Below the pieces are notes generated by a model that did no database searches, was not told the origin of the DNA, and was given only the letters and a program-made list of their open reading frames with translations. The position numbers and the translations under genes are program-made. A stretch of 64,000 nucleotides of DNA from Nicotiana tabacum (lineage: Eukaryota > Streptophyta > Magnoliopsida > Solanales > Solanaceae), in NCBI RefSeq assembly GCF_000715075.1, contig NC_134087.1, positions 154,677,436 to 154,741,435 of the forward strand, in the 5' to 3' direction. Below are positions 56,190 to 64,000 of the stretch, piece after piece (the first letter of the stretch is position 1; each line of letters opens with the position of its first letter).

Positions 56190-56699
56190 AACGACCCAGC
56201 CGGCTGTTTTGAGAGTTGTAGCCTCATTCCCCCACTTATTTTATGCTTTACAGTTGTTATATGACTTGTCGGGGACAGTTGGTTCATGCCCGGAGGGATT
56301 TCAGAATGAATTGAGACACTTAGTCTCAAGGTTGAAAGCTTAAGTTGAGAAACTTAGTCTCAAGGTTGGATAGTCGGTTTCGTTAGCTCCGTTAGGTTAT
56401 ATTGGACTTAAGAGTATGTCCGGATTGTGACTTGGAGGTATGTAGGGGAATTAGGCTTAAAATGGCGAAAGTTGGAAATTTTGAAAGTTTGACCGAGAGT
56501 GGACTTTGTAGATACCAGGATCGGATTGGAGTTTCGAGAGTTGGAGTAGGTCTGTGGTGTCATTTGTGATTTGTGTGAAAATTTTGGGGTCAATCAGACA
56601 TGATTTGATAGGTTTCGACAACGAATGTAGAAATTAGAAGTTCAAAGTTCATTAGGCTTGAATCTAGGTGTGATTCGTGGTTTTAGCGTTGTTTGACGT
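56187..56699 (+). repeat. Element D 3' LTR, truncated
   Basis: Starts TGTAACGACCCAGCCGGC after the polypurine tract and runs to TTTTAGCGTTGTTTGACGTG. It then passes without any LTR end into the Ogre-like RNase H sequence read on the opposite strand. Only about the first 510 bp of an LTR that must be more than 2.5 kb long remain. The missing rest is represented in the 5' LTR at 18178-19417 and 49376-51038. Confidence 0.82.
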
Positions 56700-58248
56700 G
56701 GGCATAGGCTTCTGGAAGATATACTTCAATGGATCCAAGCGAGAGATAAGGTAAGTAGTATAAGATGACAAATAAAGTTTCAACTTCTGGGCTACCCAAG
56801 TTAGGGCGCAACACGTCCTCTCAAGATGAATGTACTTAACCTTGTAAGATGTGAACTTTTTGCTGAGATAATATATGGCTTGTTCCTTCCTGCCAGTGAT
56901 GTCATGCTGTCCCAACAGACATCCAAATGAATTGTCCAAGACTGTCAAATACAGAATCAAAGGTCTCCCTGGTTCTGGCGGGACCAACACAGGTGGGCTT
57001 GACAAGTACCCCTTTATCTTATCAAATGCTTCCTGACATTCGTCTGTCCACTTGCCTGCAACATCTTTCTTTAACAGTTTGAAAATAGGCTCACAAATTG
57101 TCGTGAGCTTAGCAATAAACCGGCTGATGTAATTCAATATCCCCAACAAACTCATCACCCCAGTCTTGTTCTTTGGGGGTGGCAACTCCTGGATAGCTTT
57201 GATCTTTGACGGGCCTAATTCAATTCCTCGGCGACTGACTATGAATCCCAACAACTTTCCAGACGGAACACCGAACGTGCATTTTGCAGGATTAAACTTG
57301 AGATTGTACCTGCGAAGCCTTTGGAAGAACTTTCTCAGGTCTCTGACATGGTCAGACTGCTTTCTAGACTTTACAATCACATCATCCACATAAACCTCGA
57401 TCTCCTTGTGTATCATGTCATGGAATATGGTCGCCATTGCCCTCATGTAGGTTGCCGCAACATTTTTCAAACCAAATGGCATGACCCAATAGTAGTACGT
57501 TCCCCACGACGTGATGAGTGCCATCTTTTCTACGTCTTCCTCATCCATTAAGATCTGGTGGTAGCCCGCATAACAATCCACAAAAGAACTAATCTCATGT
57601 TTGGCACAATTATCGATCAATATATGGATGTTCGGCAATGGGAAGTTATCCTTGGGACTTGCCTTGTCGAGGTCTCGATTATCAACGCACACCCTGGTCT
57701 TGCCATCCTTCTTCGGCACATGTACAACATTGGCTAACCAGGTGGGATATCGGGTGACTCGAATAACTTTGGCCTCGAACTGCTTGGTGACCTCTTCCTT
57801 AATCTTCACACTCATATCAGTTTTAAATTTCCTCAGCTTCTGCTTGACAGGGGGGAATGCCAGATCAGTGGGCAATTTGTGAACCACCAAGCCAGTGCTT
57901 AGACCTGGCATGTCGTCATAGGACCATGCAGAAACATCTTTATACTCGAACGATGTTTTAATTATCTCCTCTTTGAGTTGTGGTTCAAGATGGACACTTA
58001 TTTTAGTTTCCCGGACATTATCTTGGTCCCCTAAATTGATTGCTTCTGTATCACTCAGGTTAGGCTTGGGTTTTTCTTCAAAATGGCTTAATTCTTTACT
58101 AATCTCTTCAAAGTCTTCATCCTCGTCATATTCCGATTCAACATCACACTCTATTTCTTGAATTAATATTTCAGAATTAGATTGACTTTTAAGACTGGGC
58201 CAGATATTCCGCATGCATGTCATATCATTGAAGCCAGCATAAAAAGAA
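56700..58248 (-). pseudogene. pol: Element F: reverse transcriptase and RNase H (3' truncated)
   Basis: An uninterrupted frame. After an acidic stretch (VESEYDEDEDFEEISKELSH) come the RT motifs WLANVVHVPKKDGKTRVCVD, FVDCYAGYHQILMDEEDVEK and the catalytic EVYVDDVIVKSRKQ (Asp-Asp at 57381-57386). The end is RNase H: VLDNSFGCLLGQHDITGRKE and LISRLDPLKYIFQKPMP. After PMPT the frame enters the reversed D LTR and stops about 10 codons later. The open frame extends right to 58337, but 58249-58337 is probably intron, so the real exon starts at 58248 (SFYAGFNDMTC). No nonsense codon is seen in the remaining RT. Confidence 0.9.
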
Positions 58249-58427
58249 CTGTACAAGGAAGAAAAGAAAAACAAAAATAAAACTATCAGGATGGGAGAAA
58301 AACAGAAATTGCATTTTATTGAAATTAGAGATAACAAGGCTTATACATCCAAACGGACGAAACATAGAATTTGAACTACAACCCTTGGATAATCCAGATA
58401 AAATGAAAGAAAATCAAAGCAAACTAC
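58249..58427 (-). other. Predicted 179-nt Ogre intron between protease and RT
   Basis: On the minus strand the donor is TTTTG|GTAGTT (G at 58427) and the acceptor CTTCCTTGTACAG (AG at 58250-58249), preceded by a long pyrimidine tract (58252-58290) and a CTGAT branch-like motif. The intron removes the TAG at 58426-58424 and joins the two frames exactly, giving a Cys codon across the junction followed by SFYAGFND. Ogre elements are known to have an intron in this place; this copy fits. Confidence 0.7.
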
Positions 58428-61400
58428 CAAAACTCCTTCCTGGTGGGGAGATGAGTAGCTTCCCAATTGTTAATCTTTGCACTGGGTCCAACAAATTGCA
58501 CATTCGCCTTGCTAGAACCCTCTCCCGCTTCCACCATGTTCACTTCGTCGAATATTTTCTCGAACTTTTCCATCAAATCTCGATCCATATCAACCACCAA
58601 ACAGGGAACCATCGTCACTGGGCGCTTTCCAGTACCAGGCCTAGAAAATGATTTGGAAAGACGCGGGACTGGCTTTTGAAGGGCCCATGCTCTCTGTTTT
58701 ATTTTTCTGGCTCTCCTCACGTCTGCGATTGTGGGCTTGAACCCCAGACCAAATGTATCCAAATTTTTAGGAAGAGAAACCGGCTGTACGATACCTTGCA
58801 GAGATGCACCCAAACCCTTACCTGGTATAAAACCATTTTTCAACATTTCAACGGCTACCATGACTGATACAACAGCTATCCTGGGAGTTGGGGCACACTT
58901 CCCTTCTAGAATTTTCTCTACCAGCACTGTGTCAAAAATTTGATAAACCCATGGCCCCTTGTCATCTTCAACCTCTATGAGCGGGACAATGGCATCATTG
59001 GGAACACACAAATTAGCTTCGTTGTGCACAATAATTTCCTGTCGATCCCATTCAAACTTGACCATTTGATGCAGAGTAGACGGAACCGCTTTAGCAACAT
59101 GAATCTAGGGGCGCCCCAGTAAAAGGTTATAAGAGACTGCCACATCCAACACTTGAAATTCCATAGTGAACTCAACGGGCACTATGGTTAACTCTAGTAT
59201 TATATCACCCACTGAATCTTTGCCCCAGCCGTCGAACCCCCGAACACAAATGTTGTTCTTGTGAATTCTATCATCGTCCACTTTTAGCTTGTTCAATGTG
59301 GAGAGAGGACAAATGTTCATACTAGACCCATTGTCAACCAATACCCGAGTAACCATAGAATCTTCGCATTTCACCGTCAGATAGAGGGCTCTATTCTGCT
59401 CAGTACTCTCCACGGGCAACTCATCATTAGAAAAAGTGACTCTATTTACCTCAAATATGTTGTTAGCTATCTTTTTGAAGTGGTTTACTAAGATTTTGTT
59501 AGGAATGTGGGCCTCGTTTAAGATCTTCATCAAAGCCCGACGATGTTCGTCTGAATGGATCAATAATGACAACAATGAAATCTGAGCCGGTGTCTTCCTC
59601 AACTGCTCCACGATGGAATAATCCTGCACTTTCATTTTTCTCAAGAAATCCTCTACTTCTTCCTCAGTTACAACTTTCTTCACCAACACTGGGTTATCTT
59701 TGGAGGTCTTAGTTTTTCTCAACTCTTCGGGGGCAAAGCATCTCCCCAATCGAGTCAAACCATGGGTCTCACACACTTCTTCTTTAACCTCCTTCCCCTT
59801 GTAAGTCACTGTCACTCGTTCATAATTCCATGGGACTGCCTTGTTGTTGACTATCGGTATTTGAGTTACCAGTTTGATAATGACAGGATCTGTGCGGGCA
59901 CCCTTCATAATTGCCACAGGCTTGTTTGTCACTCCTGGCACAACTACTTTCGCTCTTTTATGTTTTCCTTCAACGTCACTTGAGGACCCCTTCTTAACCC
60001 CCACAGACAGTTCATTATTTACCCCGTTCAACTTGATCACAGACTTCTCACTTGTTGACTTTTCAAACGGTTTGGCTTCACTAGTCTAAATCATCATGAC
60101 AGTTTGCGAAGGCTTCTTAGGCTCCCCTCCCTTATGTACTATCTCAACCATATTTGTCTCTTGATGGGCTGGCAATGAGTTCTAGTTGATATTGGGTGCC
60201 TCCGGAGCTTGGACTTCAATCCGATTAGTATCAATGAGCTCTTGAATAGCTGTTTTCAATTTCCAGCATTTCTCTGTGTCATGACCCGGGGCCCCTGAAC
60301 AATACTCACAACTCACCAAGCGGTCAAGATTTCTAGGAGGGGGATTTGGCAGTTTAGCCTCGATCGAATTCAACATACCCAACTGTCTCAATCTGTGGAA
60401 TAGACTAGTATATGATTCTCCCAATGGAGTGAGAGTCTTCTGCTTCTGCAACCTCTCATTCTTAATGGCTTGATTTGGTCGAAAACCTTTTCTAGGGGGA
60501 TTTTTATAGGCTCTTGGGGGTGGATAGGTATTTTGTGGATCTAGGTATGGATTTTGTGGAGCTGGCGCACGCCATTGTGCGTGAGCGGGAGGTTGGGTAT
60601 AGGTTTGTGTGTGATGGACGAAAAAATGGGGATCTGGTGGTGGGTAGTAGTGTTGTTGTGGGCTATAGAGAGTGTGGGGGTAAGTTTGAGGGTAGGGTCG
60701 AGACTGGTTGTAGTACCGTGAGGGGCCCCTGGATCCAACCCAAGCTCCCGACTCAATTGTCGCAACATCCTCTTTCTTCTTCTTCCCGAGTACACATCCA
60801 GTACCATTTTGAATGGCCTGGGTGGTCGCTTTGATTGCTGAATAACTCATGATCTTGTTGGACTTGAGTCCCTCATCAACCATGCCTCCCATTTTTACAA
60901 CCTCATTAAAGGACTTGCCCACTGCTAATACCAAATGACCAAAATAAGTGGGTTCCAAAGCCTGTAAGAAATAATCAACCATCTCACTTTCTTTCATCGG
61001 AGGGTCAACCCTCGCTGCTTTCTCTCTCCAACGGAATCCATATTCCCTGAAACTCTCACCGGGCTTCTTCTCAATCTTTGTTAATGACAGACGGTCTGGG
61101 ATAATTTCAAGATTGTACTGAAAATGGCAGGCGAAGGCTTGGGCCAAATCGTCCTATGTGTACCACCTACTGTCATCTTGTCTGGTATACCATTCTAATG
61201 CTGATCCGCTCAGACTTTGGCTGAAATATGCAATTAGCAATTCGTCCCTTCCACCTGCTCCTCTCATCTTGCTACAAAATACTCTTAAGTGTGCTACTAG
61301 GTCGCCATGCCTGTCGTACAGATCAAACTTAGGCATCTTGAACCCTGCTGGTAACTGAACATCTGGGAACAGACATAAATCTTTATAGGCTACACTTACT

Positions 61401-61972
61401 TGACCTCCCATCCCCCTCATATCTCTGAATGATTGTTCTAAGCTTTTGACCTTTCTGATCATCTCCTCATGTTCGGGATTTTTGGGTGGCTTCTCGGTCT
61501 CTGCCGGGATATCAAGATGAGGGGTGTAGGAATATGGTTCCGGAACTTTGAAGGTGGGTTCAGAGGGATAATACTGGTTGTCGTGAGTCTGGAACAGAGG
61601 TTCACTGGAAGATCGGTGAAATGCAATAGGTGAAGGTGCCACAAAAATAGGTGTGATTGGTGGGGGAGGGTGCAGGACTTGTCTGGGTGGAGCAGTTTGG
61701 GATGTATAGGAAGTAGTGCCGTGGCATTGTTGGTAGAGGGGAAAGGCTGGAGATGAGTTCATAGTGGGAGGTTCCTGAGATTGAGCCAATGGTGGGTTAT
61801 AAGCAGAGTTGGCGGGATAAACCGGTGGCAGATGCCCCTTTGCCCAGGCTTGGTACATTTCAGCCATTTGCTGCTTTAACTTATATATCTCTTCCTTCAT
61901 CGCATTAACATCCAATTCTTCCACCTCTTTTGACGGGTCAACAATACTTGCCTCCAATTCTTGGTTGGCCAT
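58428..61972 (-). pseudogene. gag: Element F: gag, protease and G-patch polyprotein (ORF2)
   Basis: One reading frame from ATG 61972 (MANQELEASIVDPSKEVEEL), broken only by four TAG codons: 61156-61154, 60184-60182, 60088-60086 and 59107-59105. Parts in order: coiled-coil-like N-terminus (YKLKQQMAEMYQAW-type), Pro-rich linker, capsid (AYFSQSLSGSALEWYTRQDD, ACHFQYNLEIIPDRLSLTKI), and a zinc knuckle-like CEYCSGAPGHDTEKC near 60270-60315. Then come protease VLVDNGSSMNICPLSTL (active-site DNGS at 59321-59338), YNLLLGRP, and a G-patch-like NGFIPGKGLG (58807-58852). With the intron it would continue into RT. Confidence 0.88.
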
Positions 61973-62858
61973 GTTCAGCTTGTCTTTTGATCGGGTGTCT
62001 TATGAGTGAGTTGCTAGAATGCCAATCAACTAACCACCTGCCTGAGTTCAATACATCAACATCAACCTTGTTAGCGATTAGGGCTTTAACAAATTGGTAA
62101 CCGCACATTTTGTGGAATGAATGCACCTAAGCAGTTAACCATTTCTATTATGCATTTGATCAGCTTCTTGCGTCATCCCGACTTTTCCATTTGCAACTTC
62201 CTCCCTTTTTCTCTTTTTTCATTCTAGCCTTTGCTTTTCTATGTTTTCATCCTCCCATTTCCCTCTGGTTTTGCCATTGCCTCTTTCTCTTAGTTTTCTT
62301 ATTCTTCTCTCTTTTCCTTTCTTTTCCTCCCTTGTTTTTCCTCTTTCTTTTCACTTATCTGGTCGAATCCTATGGAGATTGCCTACGTATCATGACCCCG
62401 CATGAATCAGACCGAGCATAGTTCTGGGAGATAAGTGTGAAAGTAAATAGTAAAACATTTTTTGGGATTTTCAATTTTCATAAATGCAAATGCTTTGATT
62501 ACAAAAACTCAAAACTAACAGACTCCAAGGGAAACTAACAGACGCTGATGAAAAGACAAAATATAGACTCCAAAAATAAACTATCATACTCAAAATAAAA
62601 TACAGACTCAAACACAACTGACAGACTCCAGCAGAAAGGAAATACAGACTCAAAACAACTGACAGACTCTAATAGAAAAGGAAATATAGACTCAAATGAA
62701 AAAATCATGAATACATTAATGCACCTGGTGCCCGCGGGACATTATTCGGTCTCGTCGCGGGCCTATAAGCAAGATCCCTTTGAAGTCGATCCAAGTCACT
62801 CATTATTTGTTTAACAAATGTCATCACTGCCACGAAGAAGGTGGTGCGAGTCATATCC
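61973..62858 (-). other. Element F spacer between ORF1 and gag
   Basis: No coding sequence. The minus strand is purine-rich at 62190-62360 (GAAAAGAAAGAGG-type). An imperfect 41-42-bp tandem repeat, seen on the plus strand as CAACTGACAGACTC and AAATACAGACTCAAA, lies at about 62515-62700, with two clear units at 62615-62655 and 62656-62697. Confidence 0.7.
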
Positions 62859-64000
62859 TCACAGGCGGCACTTCACAACAATGTAATCGGCGATGGTTCT
62901 AATTCTTTCTCTTATGACACCTTTTTCTTGCAACAAACGCCTGATCTGCTGGGTCCTGGCTTCCAAAGTTGTCTCAGCCGCATGATTCTGCTCATGAAGT
63001 TGTTGCAAATCTATTTCTAATTGTGCCAATGTTGTATAACAATGTTCCCTTTCAAGGTTGAAAGTCTTTCGCCTGTTTGATCATTTTGTTTTCCGTGGCG
63101 ATGACCCTTTTCTTTAATCCGGCAACCTCATTGTCGTACTTCTCATTCAACTGCTTAACCAGGCGTGTTCGTTCATCTGCGTTTTTATCCAATTGCTTTC
63201 AAACCCTGGCTAGTTCACTTTCTGCCTTTTTCAAATCAAAACTATAGTCACTTACTTTCTGCCTCAGGTTATTTATGAGTTTTTCATTTTTGGCACTTCG
63301 GGCGGGGTTTTCTGCCGCTATTTTCATTCTTAATTTTGGTTCGAAGGGCATCATTTTCTTTGGCTTGCCTTTTCTTTTCACCTTCGTCCGCCACTGCTTG
63401 CAAGCTATTCTCGAATTGAAGTTCTTTGACTTGTTTTTCCAACCTTCCTATTGTGGCCCTGTACTCATTCTCCTTAGTCAACCAAGCCCATTGTTCCTGT
63501 GACGCCTCGATGAATTCCTGAAGATGGGGTCTTTTAGCCGGCCTCCCAAACTCAATTTCTCGCCTATACCAAGCATGTACCCTGGTGAAACCTCACCTTT
63601 GGATCGATCACGTACACATGTATTGGCTGTTAAGTATTGACATTCGCTCCAAATTTGGCGGACTGCTGCTTCATGAAACTGACCGTTAGGTCCGATCTCG
63701 ACTACTTGGGCACTAAGATCGTCATTTCTCGAAACTATCTGGCATCTCCCCAGCTGCCTCAAAACCCGATATGGAGCATAAGGTTGGATACTCCTGAGTC
63801 CCATCAGGAGGAAATGAGGCCCGGTGGCTGGCATGTATATGACTTCATCCACAGATAGCCATCCAAATGTCCACTCTATTTGGTTTGTAGTGATGGAACG
63901 GAGGCGCGCTACCCACTCTGTGACCCCCTCCGGCAGGCTGATCCCGTTAACCCTTTTGTAAAATTCTTCTACGCATGTTTTCTCTGTCGACCCATAACTC
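62859..64000 (-). pseudogene. Element F ORF1 (Ogre ORF1, DUF7745-like), 5' end outside window
   Basis: Enters from the right edge already in frame (EEFYKRVNGISLPEGVTEWV) and continues FGWLSVDEVIYMPATGPHFL and YAPYRVLRQLGRCQ. It then goes out of frame near 63560. The second part, in two frames (63481-63284 and 63381-63199), is a long charged coiled coil: NEYRATIGRLEKQVKELQFE, then LRQKVSDYSFDLKKAESELA. A TGA near 63200 and further readable helical sequence follow to a stop at about 62859. It resembles the ORF1 of plant Ogre elements (often listed as DUF7745), whose function is unknown. At least two frameshifts make it a pseudogene. Confidence 0.72.

Larger units (their letters stand above)
18178..56699 (+). 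mobile_element. Chromovirus element D, host of the nested insertions
   Basis: A plus-strand Ty3/gypsy chromovirus related to, but distinct from, the minus-strand Tekay copies. Its 5' LTR is seen as 18178-19417 and 49376-51038; the first part is presumably left of the window, displaced by the Tekay array. The internal region runs 51039-56186 with gag, protease, RT, RNase H, integrase and chromodomain. The 3' LTR starts TGTAACGACCC at 56187 and is cut at about 56699. All frames are strongly decayed, mostly by TAG codons and small indels. It must be older than the elements inserted into it. Confidence 0.88.
56700..64000 (-). mobile_element. Ogre-like (Tat lineage) element F, truncated at both window and junction
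   Basis: A minus-strand Ty3/gypsy element with an extra ORF1 upstream of gag (62859-64000, cut by the window edge), gag-protease-G-patch (61972-58428), a predicted intron (58427-58249) and RT/RNase H (58248-56700). The ORF1-gag-protease-intron-RT order is the known architecture of Ogre elements. RNase H ends abruptly in element D's LTR; integrase, polypurine tract and 3' LTR are missing. The 5' LTR would be right of the window. Confidence 0.83.

Noticed and set aside
56664..58337. Long 557-codon frame as a host gene
   Set aside because: It contains RT (YVDD) and RNase H motifs of an Ogre-like element and ends in reversed LTR sequence. Its first 30 codons are probably intron.
1..64000. Endogenous pararetrovirus (caulimovirid) sequence
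   Set aside because: All RT copies are followed by integrase or belong to LTR elements, with LTRs, primer sites and target duplications; no movement-protein or coat-protein motif was seen.

Overview
This is a gene-free stretch of a plant nuclear genome made entirely of nested and decayed retrotransposons. I see no host gene, tRNA, rRNA or cellular coding exon. The repeat families (chromoviruses with a C-terminal chromodomain, Athila elements primed by tRNA-Asp, an Ogre-like Tat element with an ORF1) and the character of the LTRs suggest a large, repeat-rich dicot genome. I suspect Solanaceae, perhaps Nicotiana, but that is an inference from remembered repeat style, not shown by the sequence.

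Layout. (1) 1-18177, minus strand: a tandem array of two Tekay-type chromovirus copies in the order LTR-internal-LTR-internal-LTR, with the middle LTR shared (period 8018/8019 bp). The left LTR is cut by the window edge. (2) 18178-56699, plus strand: an older chromovirus, 'element D'. Its 5' LTR is split into pieces (18178-19417 and 49376-51038), because the Tekay array abuts one point of it and an Athila complex is inserted at another. D's coding region (51238-56186) is heavily decayed and its 3' LTR is truncated at about 56699. (3) 19418-49370, plus strand: Athila 'element A', flanked by GTGGG target duplications. Three further insertions sit inside A: a solo LTR 'E' (22165-24141, GCTAA duplication), a second Athila 'B' (24561-36512, ACTTC duplication) and a minus-strand non-autonomous relative 'C' (39342-45147, TTAAC duplication). 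C carries a 187-bp MITE in one LTR. The nesting is therefore D > A > C > MITE. (4) 56700-64000, minus strand: a truncated Ogre-like element 'F' with ORF1, gag-protease-G-patch, a predicted 179-nt intron and RT/RNase H. Its integrase and 3' LTR were lost at the junction with D.

None of the autonomous elements has an intact gag-pol. Most inactivating changes are TAG nonsense codons, as expected from decay of methylated cytosines. The most unusual features are: the recombinant Tekay array, whose crossover can be placed at a minisatellite inside the LTR; element C, which has Athila LTRs and 3' region but an unrecognised coiled-coil ORF in place of gag-pol; a well-formed candidate leader intron upstream of the env-position ORF in element B; and the frame-preserving intron that would join the two halves of the Ogre-like polyprotein. 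All coordinates, divergences and motif matches were read by eye; none has been confirmed by alignment or database search.
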